Of a stretch of DNA of 6,288 nt, positions 1 to 5,770 are shown piece by piece. Made by a program: the position numbers and the translations under genes. The notes beneath the pieces were generated by a model. That model worked only from the letters and a program-made list of their open reading frames with translations, was not told the DNA's origin and ran no database searches. Numbering within the stretch: the stretch's first letter is position 1; each line of letters opens with the position of its first letter. The stretch is from an uncultured bacterium (GTDB lineage: Bacteria; Desulfobacterota; Desulfobulbia; Desulfobulbales; Desulfobulbaceae): NCBI GenBank assembly GCA_903896915.1, contig CAITZN010000579.1, positions 1-6,288 on the forward strand, in the 5' to 3' direction.

Positions 1-2
1 AA

Positions 3-389
3 GAGATCGACGTTGTTTCGCCATCGATTATCAATCGATTGCTGGCCTATGACTGGCCCGGCAATGTCCGCGAACTGGAGAACCTTATTCAGCGGGCGGT
101 GCTTATGGTCGAAGATACGATGATCACCGAGAGCGACTTAGTGTTTGACCCTGTTAAACAGATAGAACAGCCTCAGGTTGATAGTTTTGACATTGATAAT
201 AAGCTTGGCCTGCTGCCGTTGAAAGCGATTGTGGCTGAGTTTGAAGCCGCTATTCTCCACCGCGCTTTGCAAAAATATAACGGCAACGTCACCGCCGTGG
301 CCACGCAACTCAAGATCGGCAAGACCGCCCTCTATGACAAGATGAGACAACACAGCCTCTCGGCCAAGCATATCAAGAAAAAGGGTTGA
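3..389 (+). CDS. sigma-54-dependent transcriptional regulator, NtrC class (C-terminal part; 5' end outside window)
   Basis: The reading frame is open from base 3 and ends at TGA 387-389, giving the last 128 residues of a longer protein. The visible N-terminal part carries the end of the AAA+ domain: YDWPGNVRELENLIQRAV is the classic sensor-2/C-terminal signature of sigma-54 activators. After a variable linker of about 35 residues comes a Fis-type helix-turn-helix (region AILHRALQKYNGNVTAVATQ through IGKTALYDKM), which binds enhancer-like sites. Such proteins hydrolyse ATP to remodel RNA polymerase-sigma54 and open -24/-12 promoters. The N-terminal receiver, PAS or GAF domain that would identify the signal is outside the window. 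A TTG at 39 is inside the AAA+ domain and is not a real start. The family call is firm; the regulon is unknown, and I found no convincing -24/-12 promoter in this window. Confidence 0.95.
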   Translation, partial: EIDVVSPSIINRLLAYDWPGNVRELENLIQRAVLMVEDTMITESDLVFDPVKQIEQPQVDSFDIDNKLGLLPLKAIVAEFEAAILHRALQKYNGNVTAVATQLKIGKTALYDKMRQHSLSAKHIKKKG

Positions 390-626
390 AGCAGAATAAA
401 CCTCTTCCCACCCTCCGCATCGTCCCAGTCTTTAGCTATCCCTTCGGCAGCAAACCAATAGCGTCAACTCGCTCAACGTGATGCAATTGAACTTTTTTTT
501 ATTCCGGCAGATGAGAAAGTCTGAACAAGGTGGCACGATCCGATTAGATTACCAGGAGGACCGATAAAGAAATTCGAGGGGGAGAGAAAATTTCCGAATC
601 AGATTGATCGGAGAACGGACCATCGG
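390..626. other. convergent intergenic region, 237 bp
   Basis: This gap lies between the end of the sigma-54 activator (+) and the end of the decarboxylase gene (-). I see no credible coding sequence. It holds a run of eight T at 493-500 (described separately), several AT-rich imperfect repeats (for example GAAATT at 569-574 facing AATTTC at 589-594) and a long-range inverted repeat, GACCGAT 559-565 with ATCGGTC 622-628, which overlaps the decarboxylase stop. None is a textbook terminator for the minus-strand gene. Confidence 0.5.
461..500 (+). terminator. weak candidate Rho-independent terminator after the regulator gene
   Basis: GCGTCA (461-466) can pair with TGATGC (479-484) through six pairs including one G-U, and a run of eight T follows at 493-500. 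The stem is short, the loop is 12 nt, and 8 nt separate stem and T-run, so the geometry is poor. The position 72 nt after the regulator stop is suitable. Only the T-run is striking. Confidence 0.25.
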
Positions 627-1841
627 TCAGAACAGGAGGAATTCTTTGAACTGGCCGCGCATACAGTGGTTGGAGGCCATGGCTGAGGAATAGGCGCCGG
701 CATTGATCAGGGCCAGATGGCGATGCGCCGTCAGGTCCGGCAACCAGGCCTGTTCATACCACACATCCAAGGCTTCATTGATATTGCCGACCACACTCAT
801 CGCCGCACAGGTTGAATCATCATAGTGAAGTGGTACGGGCTGGAAGGGGAGGTTGTAATAGGCCGGCTCTGGGGCAATATTGAATCCGGCATCGACACCA
901 ACAAAAACCGTGTTTTTCTTGCGCTCAACAAAGGTCTTGCCCAAGAGCAGGAGTCCGGCATCTTTGACGATGTAATCGCCCGGCTCGATCTCGACATGGA
1001 GCCCCTGCGCGCCAAATTGGCGGTGCAACACTGCCGCCCACCGTTCCAGCGCCAGCGGTTGATCCGCATCAACATGCGGCACTCCCAGACCGCCACCGAT
1101 ATTGACCCTCTCCACTTGCCCGGCCTGGTCGACAAACCAGAAACAGTGGGTAATGATCCGTTCCAGTTGCTCCAACTGCGGCGTCAGATAGCCGCACCCG
1201 GTATGGAAATGGATCTTGCTGACCTGCAACCCGTAGGACTTGGCAATATCCAGAGCCTCGGCAAACTGCTCCTGGTAAATACCAAATTTGGTGGTCACGT
1301 CGCCTGCGTAGTGGAGCTTATCGTTGGCGGCTCGTCCAATTCCCATAGCGGGATTCACCCGAAGGCCAATTTTGGTATGCGGCTTGAGTTGGCCCCAGCA
1401 ATGGATGGCATGGAGAGAGTCACAATCCATGAAGATTCCGTCATAACGCGCGAGCACCGCCAGGTCCTGCGCAGAAAGGCTGGAAGCGGTGAACGAGATA
1501 TCGGATGGCGCAAAACCGCAGCTGACCGCATGCTCAACCTCACCAGGCGAACAGGCATCGATACCGCAGAGACCGGTCTGTTTAAGGAAGGTCAACAGTG
1601 GCGCAAATCGGTTGGCCTTCATGGCGTAATGAAGGGAATACTGCCCTGCCAGATCAGCAGCTGTCAGCGCTGTGTGCAACCGGGTAAGATTTTCTTGGAT
1701 ACGGGACGTGGAATAAACGAAGGAAGGGGTGCCGAATTGATCTGCCAGGTCTTGGACCCGGCGCCCGGCGAACAACAACTGTTCCCGCTGGTAGCAGAGA
1801 TCGGTTCTCTGCCACCAGCGATAGTAGGATTCTTGGTTCAA
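627..1841 (-). CDS. fold-type III PLP-dependent decarboxylase, diaminopimelate/ornithine decarboxylase-like, with variant active site
   Basis: This 404-residue protein has the length and motif order of group IV (alanine-racemase-fold) decarboxylases. The PLP Schiff-base lysine is K75 in HYAMKAN; HFHTGCGY at 211-218 matches the HxGSG loop; GGGLG at 249-253 is the phosphate-binding glycine loop; E286 in EPGDY would contact the pyridine nitrogen; AGAYSSAM at 381-388 supplies the C-terminal tyrosine, Y384. Two family motifs are altered: EPGR is EPGD (D289), and the CESGD loop is NEALD (N355, E356, D359), so the usual cysteine is missing. This argues against housekeeping LysA and for another substrate, perhaps a basic amino acid or its derivative; relatives include carboxynorspermidine and D-ornithine/D-lysine decarboxylases. 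The start is TTG at 1841-1839, overlapping the SET-gene stop (TTGA), with a weak AAGG six bases upstream. Translation is therefore probably coupled to the SET gene. Family sure, substrate unknown. Confidence 0.9.
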   Translation of the reverse strand: MNQESYYRWWQRTDLCYQREQLLFAGRRVQDLADQFGTPSFVYSTSRIQENLTRLHTALTAADLAGQYSLHYAMKANRFAPLLTFLKQTGLCGIDACSPGEVEHAVSCGFAPSDISFTASSLSAQDLAVLARYDGIFMDCDSLHAIHCWGQLKPHTKIGLRVNPAMGIGRAANDKLHYAGDVTTKFGIYQEQFAEALDIAKSYGLQVSKIHFHTGCGYLTPQLEQLERIITHCFWFVDQAGQVERVNIGGGLGVPHVDADQPLALERWAAVLHRQFGAQGLHVEIEPGDYIVKDAGLLLLGKTFVERKKNTVFVGVDAGFNIAPEPAYYNLPFQPVPLHYDDSTCAAMSVVGNINEALDVWYEQAWLPDLTAHRHLALINAGAYSSAMASNHCMRGQFKEFLLF

Positions 1842-2320
1842 CGGAGGCCTTGATTGATATTCAGTAGTTCCGGATGAATAAGTTCAGCATTCAACATTTC
1901 TTTTCTGCCGGTGATCCAGCCGCGACAGCTGGTCGCCCCGCAGGAGCAGGGAAATTGCTTGAACAGTACATCCTCGGTTTCAGCGTAATCCATGTAGAGA
2001 AAACTGTTGGCAGGGATGTCCTCTAGGGCGGTGACGGTCAGGTCTGCCATGTTCAACGAGATGTTGGGTGAACAGGAATGGAGGAAATAGCCTGAGAAAT
2101 AGGGGTCAAAAAGATGGGTTTCTGGTGACAGCTGGAGCGTATGTTGACGGATTTCGTTGACAACGTGCCCTGCCATCTTGGCGAGGACTTCGCCTTTTTT
2201 GAAAGCTCGGTAGGCAATAACGCCTCTACCGGCCAATTCATCCTTGAAAACAACGGCAAACTCAGAATGTTTTGGAAAAAGAGGATCCTTCCCAAACTGG
2301 TCCGGGTAAAGCATGTGCAT
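1838..2320 (-). CDS. stand-alone SET-domain protein (putative lysine N-methyltransferase) with post-SET cysteines
   Basis: This 160-residue protein is essentially one SET domain. GRGV at 31-34 matches the N-terminal SET motif; HSCSPN at 81-86 is the NHSCxPN motif that forms part of the pseudoknot and the S-adenosylmethionine site; YMDYAE around 109-114 aligns with the catalytic-tyrosine motif (Y112). CSCGATSCRG at 125-134 is a post-SET-like CxCx4C that, with C83, could bind zinc. Known SET enzymes transfer methyl groups to protein lysines; bacterial single-domain members are mostly uncharacterised. Because it is first in the operon and overlaps the decarboxylase, its target may be that partner, a carrier protein or peptide, or a small lysine-like molecule; this is inference. 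The start is uncertain: ATG at 2320 lies only 3 nt after AGGAG, whereas a second ATG at 2314 (third codon) has a better 9-nt spacing. Confidence 0.88.
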   Translation of the reverse strand: MHMLYPDQFGKDPLFPKHSEFAVVFKDELAGRGVIAYRAFKKGEVLAKMAGHVVNEIRQHTLQLSPETHLFDPYFSGYFLHSCSPNISLNMADLTVTALEDIPANSFLYMDYAETEDVLFKQFPCSCGATSCRGWITGRKEMLNAELIHPELLNINQGLR

Positions 2321-2333
2321 GTTCTCCTAGAAC
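2321..2333 (-). promoter_or_regulatory. ribosome binding site of the SET gene inside a small inverted repeat
   Basis: On the minus strand the Shine-Dalgarno AGGAG (2328-2324) sits in the dyad GTTCT-N3-AGAAC (5-bp arms, 3-nt loop), directly before the ATG. In RNA the AGG would form the loop and AG would be paired, so the hairpin could partly mask the site. The SD itself is clear; any regulatory effect of the dyad is speculative. Confidence 0.5.
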
Positions 2334-2362
2334 GATTAAAAAACAAACCCTATCCACATTGC

Positions 2363-2374
2363 CCTGTCGACAGG
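2363..2374. repeat. perfect 12-bp palindrome CCTGTCGACAGG in the leader of the SET-decarboxylase operon
   Basis: The sequence is its own reverse complement. It lies 43-54 bp upstream of the SET start and about 20-30 bp downstream of the predicted transcription start, a position suitable for a repressor operator. It resembles a CTG-N4-CAG core but is too short for an E. coli-type LexA box. No regulator can be named. Confidence 0.4.
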
Positions 2375-2401
2375 AAGTAAGTTAACATAAATAAGGAGCG
2401 C

Positions 2402-2430
2402 TCTATACAGCTAATATGAACGGCTGACAA
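2402..2430 (-). promoter_or_regulatory. sigma-70-type promoter for the SET-decarboxylase operon
   Basis: Reading the minus strand, TTGTCA (2430-2425; one mismatch to TTGACA) is followed after exactly 17 bp by TATAGA (2407-2402; four of six matches to TATAAT). Transcription would begin near 2395, giving a leader of about 75 nt. Upstream, 2432-2475 is very AT-rich, with two A8 runs (2453-2460 and 2468-2475), as in an UP element or curved DNA. Hexamers, spacing and position agree, but this is sequence inference only. Confidence 0.6.
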
Positions 2431-2982
2431 GCATTATTAACAACGATTTTTCAAAAAAAACAAACATAAAAAAAACTGATTTTCCCTGTCACTTCAGCAG
2501 GATCAACGTTCCTCCAGAAATATGGTGATTCACAGTTAACAGCAGCCAGGGCGAGTACGTCATCCTGGCATGTTGCGCCTCTAAGCACCTCCACCGTGTC
2601 CTGCTTTCCCCTCCTTCTCTGTACTGCCAGATCAGAAAAAAGGTCTTCTTTTGCCAACAGTATTCTTCGTGTATTCCGCACATGCAACCATCAGTTCGTA
2701 CCTGCAAACCCTGGTGGTTTCGTCTGGCCCGGTCGCCGCACGTCACACATTTAATTTTTGCGATTTTATATATCTTCTTCCAGCTATTGCAATCTTAAAT
2801 GCGGCCTATCTGAAAATATCTCAGAATCACTTTTGCAGCGGTCATCCGTGGTACTTTGGATGCGTGGAAAAGATTCTAGAAAAGTTGGAAATAATTCTTT
2901 TGCTCTTCAGGGAAATCCGTATACTGTACCGTTAAAGAGCCGTTGTTTTTCTCATTTTTCTTCTACAAAGTTGAGGTGTTTC
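2431..2982. other. divergent intergenic region, about 550 bp, no credible gene
   Basis: This stretch separates the SET-operon promoter from the GYF_2-AIM24 gene. Short open frames exist on both strands (2451-2687 minus, 2651-2935 plus, and an upstream extension of the following gene from 2758), but their translations are low-complexity or unlike any family I know and have no convincing ribosome sites. It contains the A-tracts at 2453-2475, a GCCAGG/CCTGGC stem (2545-2550 with 2564-2569, 13-nt loop), and an AT-rich segment from 2750 onwards. An unrecognised small RNA cannot be excluded. Confidence 0.5.
2895..2925 (+). promoter_or_regulatory. weak candidate promoter for the GYF_2-AIM24 gene
   Basis: TATACT at 2920-2925 is a good -10 hexamer 57 bp upstream of the start codon. 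The -35 is poor: TTCTTT at 2895-2900 with a 19-bp gap, or CTTTTG at 2897-2902 with 17 bp. Only the -10 and its position support the call. Confidence 0.25.
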
Positions 2983-3975
2983 ATGTCGAACTGGTTTGTT
3001 GCCGTTGATGGCAAATCTTTAGGTCCTTTCACCACCCAACAGGTTTTGAGCGACCTCGCTTCTGGCCACTATAATGAGGCGACGATGGTCTGGAGAGATG
3101 GATTCGCCGATTGGCAGCCTGCAGGCAGGGTGGAAGAATTGAAAGCAGGTCCCGTGCAAACACCTCCTTTCTCTTCAGGCAAGGAGGCGCATGAGATTGA
3201 CTACACTATCTTTGGCAACGAGATGCAGTTTGTAGAGATCGAACTTGACCCGCAGGAAAGTGTCGTTTCCGAGGCAGGAGCGATGATGTATATGCACGAT
3301 CAAATAGCGATGGAAACGATTTTTGGCGACGGTTCCGCTGCCTCTAATTCGGGTACTTTCTTTGACAAGATGCTCGGCGCGGGTAAACGGTTGATCACCG
3401 GTGAAGGATTGTTCATTACCCTGTTCACCTATACCGGCTCAGGGAAAGGCAAAGTTGCTTTCGCCGCCCCGTATCCGGGAAAGATCATCCCGCTGGATCT
3501 GACCCAATACAACAACCGGATAATCTGCCAGAAAAATGCTTTTCTCTGCGCGGCAAAGGGAGTTTCAATAGGGATTGCTTTCCAGAAAAAAATAGGCGTA
3601 GCTCTGTTTGGCGGCGAGGGCTTCATCATGCAGCAGTTGGACGGCGACGGACTGATTTTCATCCATGCCGGCGGCACCATCGTTGAAAAAGAATTGGCAG
3701 CAGGGGAAACCCTCAGAGTCGACACCGGCTGTCTGGTGGCCTTGACCAGTACCGTCAACTACGACATTGAGTTTGTCGGTAACGTCAAATCGGCGATTTT
3801 TGGCGGCGAAGGGTTTTTCTTTGCCAACCTGCGCGGTCCAGGACATGTCTGGCTGCAATCGCTACCCTTCTCGCGGCTTGCAGGGCGCATCTGGGAAGCA
3901 ACCCCGCAAAGGGGCGGCAGTGGTATGGATGAGGGCTCAATGCTCGGAGGGATTGCCAATATTCTTAAACGGTAA
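2983..3975 (+). CDS. GYF_2 domain-AIM24 domain fusion protein
   Basis: The protein has 330 residues from ATG 2983, preceded by GAGGTG at a short spacing. The frame is open back to 2758, but those 75 codons look non-coding and would displace the GYF domain from the N-terminus. Residues 1-52 form a GYF_2 (DUF4339) domain: NWFVAVDG, then LGPFT at 13-17, then MVWRDGFADWQPA at 35-47. After a short linker, about 71-295 is an AIM24 (TIGR00266/DUF124) beta-rich domain with the repeated motif FGGEGF at 209-214 and 273-278 and the family-like end GPGHVWLQSLP. AIM24 is named after a yeast mitochondrial protein; the bacterial role is poorly known. GYF domains in eukaryotes bind proline-rich peptides, so the N-terminus is probably a protein-recognition module. 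No signal peptide or transmembrane helix is obvious; a cytoplasmic or membrane-associated protein is likely. The gene is monocistronic and convergent with the DUF533 gene. Confidence 0.9.
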   Translation: MSNWFVAVDGKSLGPFTTQQVLSDLASGHYNEATMVWRDGFADWQPAGRVEELKAGPVQTPPFSSGKEAHEIDYTIFGNEMQFVEIELDPQESVVSEAGAMMYMHDQIAMETIFGDGSAASNSGTFFDKMLGAGKRLITGEGLFITLFTYTGSGKGKVAFAAPYPGKIIPLDLTQYNNRIICQKNAFLCAAKGVSIGIAFQKKIGVALFGGEGFIMQQLDGDGLIFIHAGGTIVEKELAAGETLRVDTGCLVALTSTVNYDIEFVGNVKSAIFGGEGFFFANLRGPGHVWLQSLPFSRLAGRIWEATPQRGGSGMDEGSMLGGIANILKR

Positions 3976-3994
3976 CCCGCACACCAAACCCGTT

Positions 3995-4029
3995 AATGAG
4001 CGGTTTCCTTAGAATAGAAGCCGCTCATT
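3995..4029. terminator. hairpin between convergent genes, probable bidirectional terminator
   Basis: AATGAGCGGTTT (3995-4006) pairs with AAGCCGCTCATT (4018-4029) over 12 bp with a single G-U (or A-C, on the other strand) exception and an 11-nt loop. It lies 19 nt after the GYF_2-AIM24 stop and 13 nt after the DUF533 stop, so it can serve both transcripts. Neither strand has a long T-run after the stem, so it may stop transcription inefficiently or mainly protect 3' ends. Confidence 0.6.
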
Positions 4030-4042
4030 GTGTCGACATCAG

Positions 4043-4747
4043 CTAACGTTGTTCCTCGATAAAAGACTGCAGATCCCTGCTTAACCCGAGTTGTCGGGCC
4101 AGTTGATCAAGCCAGGAACGTTCCGCATCGGTATCGATCTCGATCGTCGCTACCGCCAGCATGTACATGGTTTTAGCTACCGATGGATCGCTGATACCGG
4201 CTGTCAGCGCCTCAATACTCTGGGGTCTGTGGAGTTCATCCAAAAGAAACATTTTTTCTTCCTGACTCAATTCAGCGCCCCGCATCTTGTCAAGAACAGC
4301 CCGTTCTTCGTTCTGATCCATGGTGCCATCAGCGTGGGCTGCGGCCACCATCACCTGGATCAAGCGAGTCGCCAGTTCCCCACCGCTGAGACCGCTCGTA
4401 ACCGGTCTATTGCTCACTGGCTGAGATACGGGAACTCCACCGGGCAACGGAGGTGGCTGTGGCAGAGGGGGAGCGAGAACTCCTCCAGGCACGGGCGGAG
4501 GAGTTCTCGCCCCGACAGCGACGGATCCAGGCGGAGGAGGAGGTGGCGTCCCAGTCCCGCTTGTCTGATTATTCTGGCCCTGCTGCTTAAGGATCTCATA
4601 GGCGCCAACCCCCAGGCCAATTATGGTCATAAGGCCGGAACCAGAGGCCAAGTTGCCCAACATTGAATTGCCGCCTCTGTGAGATCCGCCACCCTGGCCC
4701 ATAACCCCGCCAACAATCTTGCCTAACAACCTTTCAGCATCGAACAT
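4043..4747 (-). CDS. DUF533 (YebE-like, TerB-fold) protein with proline-rich linker
   Basis: The protein has 234 residues from ATG 4747. Residues 1-55 are Gly-rich with a short hydrophobic stretch (about 39-50, LMTIIGLGVGAY), too short and Gly-rich for a sure transmembrane helix. Residues about 67-103 are strongly proline-rich: a PPPPPPG run, then TPPPVPGG and PPPLPGG. Residues about 124-234 match DUF533/TerB-like all-helical domains: MVAAAHADGTMDQNEERAV, a central helix pair, then MLAVATIEIDTDAERSWLDQ and LARQLGLS near the C-terminus. E. coli YebE belongs to this family; no reaction is known, and TerB-like folds are often linked to stress or membrane-associated functions. The ribosome site is weak (GGGA about 6 nt upstream) and I find no clear promoter. 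The long proline linker is notable next to a GYF-domain gene. Domain call good, function unknown. Confidence 0.88.
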   Translation of the reverse strand: MFDAERLLGKIVGGVMGQGGGSHRGGNSMLGNLASGSGLMTIIGLGVGAYEILKQQGQNNQTSGTGTPPPPPPGSVAVGARTPPPVPGGVLAPPLPQPPPLPGGVPVSQPVSNRPVTSGLSGGELATRLIQVMVAAAHADGTMDQNEERAVLDKMRGAELSQEEKMFLLDELHRPQSIEALTAGISDPSVAKTMYMLAVATIEIDTDAERSWLDQLARQLGLSRDLQSFIEEQR

Positions 4748-4776
4748 AGCTTTCCCAAAATATTTGATTCATCTGT

Positions 4777-4810
4777 CGGCATCTTCTTGCACCGTATACT
4801 GCTGATGCCG
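4777..4810. repeat. 7-bp inverted repeat CGGCATC-N20-GATGCCG in the divergent intergenic region
   Basis: The arms at 4777-4783 and 4804-4810 are perfectly complementary and flank a 20-bp centre containing TATACT (4795-4800). The dyad lies 30 bp upstream of the DUF533 start and upstream of the metalloprotease gene, so it could be a protein-binding site serving either or both. It could also be chance. Confidence 0.3.
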
Positions 4811-4897
4811 CTCCATTCCGACTTTAGCCCGCCCCACAACCCGTTCCGATCCTGACAAGGATAATGTGAAGGAAGCGCTTTTGTAGATAATTCCCCC

Positions 4898-4927
4898 TTG
4901 TCTCGTCCTATCTCTGTGACTTATAGT
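4898..4927 (+). promoter_or_regulatory. candidate promoter for the CJM1_0395-type gene
   Basis: TTGTCT (4898-4903) and TATAGT (4922-4927; five of six matches) are separated by 18 bp. Transcription would start near 4934, 27 nt before ATG 4961. If real, it rules out the TTG at 4898 as start codon. Support is limited to the hexamers and spacing. Confidence 0.3.
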
Positions 4928-4960
4928 ATAAGCAACAATAACCCTTACCCTTCTTGGCCC

Positions 4961-5719
4961 ATGCTTTCTACCGTTGCCACCTCAACCGCTCCCTATATAT
5001 TCACCTATGACAGAAGCGGTGGTGCGCGCTCTCTTTTACGTTCCGAGCAGGGCAAGCAGATCGGGCTTGCCCCTGAACAAGGTAGCACAACTACAGAGAA
5101 CTACAAAGATAAAGTTACCTTGTCCGCTAACGGGGTCGAACAATCTTCGCAGGCAAACAACACGGAAAGTGAAGGCAGCAAGGCGGCAGGCACAACCAAT
5201 GGCGAGAAGCAAGTACCGACCGAAAATCAGGCCAAAACCGGTTTTCAGAAATTGACGCCTGCCGAAGAGCAGGTGGTGCAACAGCTGCAAAAGCGGGACC
5301 GGGAAGTCAAAAGCCATGAGCTGGCGCACCTAGCGAGCGCCGGCCAGTACGCCAGAGGCGGTCCGTCCTATTCCTACCAGCTGGGGCCCGACGGACAGCG
5401 GTATGCTATCGGTGGCGAAGTGCCTATCGATATCAGTAAAGAGAGTACCCCGGAACAGACTATCCAAAAAATGGAAGTCGTCAGAAGTGCCGCCATGGCA
5501 CCGGCCCAACCCTCGTCTGCAGATCGCAGTATTGCTGCAGCTGCTGCTGCAATGGAAGCACAGGCCCGGCAGGAAATACAGAATGCACGGGTGGAGGCCT
5601 CTCAAGGACAGGGGAAATCGAGAACAGCTTCTCCCGCAGCCAATGCTCAACCGTTACAGAACAACTCCGTCGCGAGTGCTTCAGCATTTCGCATCCAACC
5701 TCTCGACATTGTCGCCTAA
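4961..5719 (+). CDS. putative metalloprotease, CJM1_0395 / SprA-related family
   Basis: From ATG 4961 the protein has 252 residues; the frame is open back to 4865, with alternative starts at TTG 4898 (273 residues) and GTG 4916. No start has a good Shine-Dalgarno; I prefer the ATG because it is the only strong start codon and a possible promoter overlaps the upstream part. Residues 1-90 are polar and probably disordered, and include DKVTLSANG. The conserved domain runs about 95-190: KRDREVKSHELAH gives the zinc-protease-like HExxH (H119, E120, H123), followed by GGPSYSYQLGPDGQRYAIGG and EVPID, then a helical TIQKMEVVRSAAMAP segment and an alanine-rich helix. This order is that of proteins annotated as putative metalloprotease CJM1_0395 family (Pfam SprA-related). 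Proteolysis is inferred from HExxH only. No signal peptide is evident. The M18 aminopeptidase gene follows 51 nt downstream on the same strand, so they may be co-transcribed. Confidence 0.85.
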   Translation: MLSTVATSTAPYIFTYDRSGGARSLLRSEQGKQIGLAPEQGSTTTENYKDKVTLSANGVEQSSQANNTESEGSKAAGTTNGEKQVPTENQAKTGFQKLTPAEEQVVQQLQKRDREVKSHELAHLASAGQYARGGPSYSYQLGPDGQRYAIGGEVPIDISKESTPEQTIQKMEVVRSAAMAPAQPSSADRSIAAAAAAMEAQARQEIQNARVEASQGQGKSRTASPAANAQPLQNNSVASASAFRIQPLDIVA

Positions 5720-5770
5720 TAGCATTTCCATCTACCTCTAAACACTCACCCTCAGCTCCAAGGGCCGACG

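Noticed and set aside
531..546. TGGCACG resembling the -24 element of a sigma-54 promoter
   Set aside because: The -12 position reads GATTA instead of TTGCA, so the essential GC is missing; the site is also between convergent gene ends with no gene to drive.
627..1841. Annotation as housekeeping lysA (diaminopimelate decarboxylase)
   Set aside because: The EPGR and CESGD motifs are changed to EPGD and NEALD, and the gene is in an operon with a SET protein and not with dap or argH genes, so lysA is not justified.
825..1853. 342-codon open frame on the plus strand
   Set aside because: It is antisense to the decarboxylase and SET-gene end; the minus strand shows all decarboxylase motifs in order, while this translation resembles no family and is a codon-bias shadow.
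2321..2374. LexA/SOS-like boxes (GTTCT-N3-AGAAC and CTGTCGACAG)
   Set aside because: The spacings fit neither the E. coli CTG-N10-CAG nor the CGAAC-N4-GTTCG type, and the half-site orientation of the first is reversed.
2451..2935. Small open frames on both strands in the intergenic region (2451-2687 minus, 2651-2935 plus)
   Set aside because: No recognisable domain and no convincing ribosome binding sites; the former runs into the A-tracts, giving an artificial Phe-rich end.
2758..2982. 75-codon upstream extension of the GYF_2-AIM24 gene
   Set aside because: The extension is Ser/Cys-rich and unlike any domain, GAGGTG precedes the ATG at 2983, and the GYF_2 domain starts right there.
4091..4666. 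191-codon open frame on the plus strand
   Set aside because: It is antisense to the DUF533 gene; its Arg/Ser-rich translation arises from the proline/glycine codons of the real gene.
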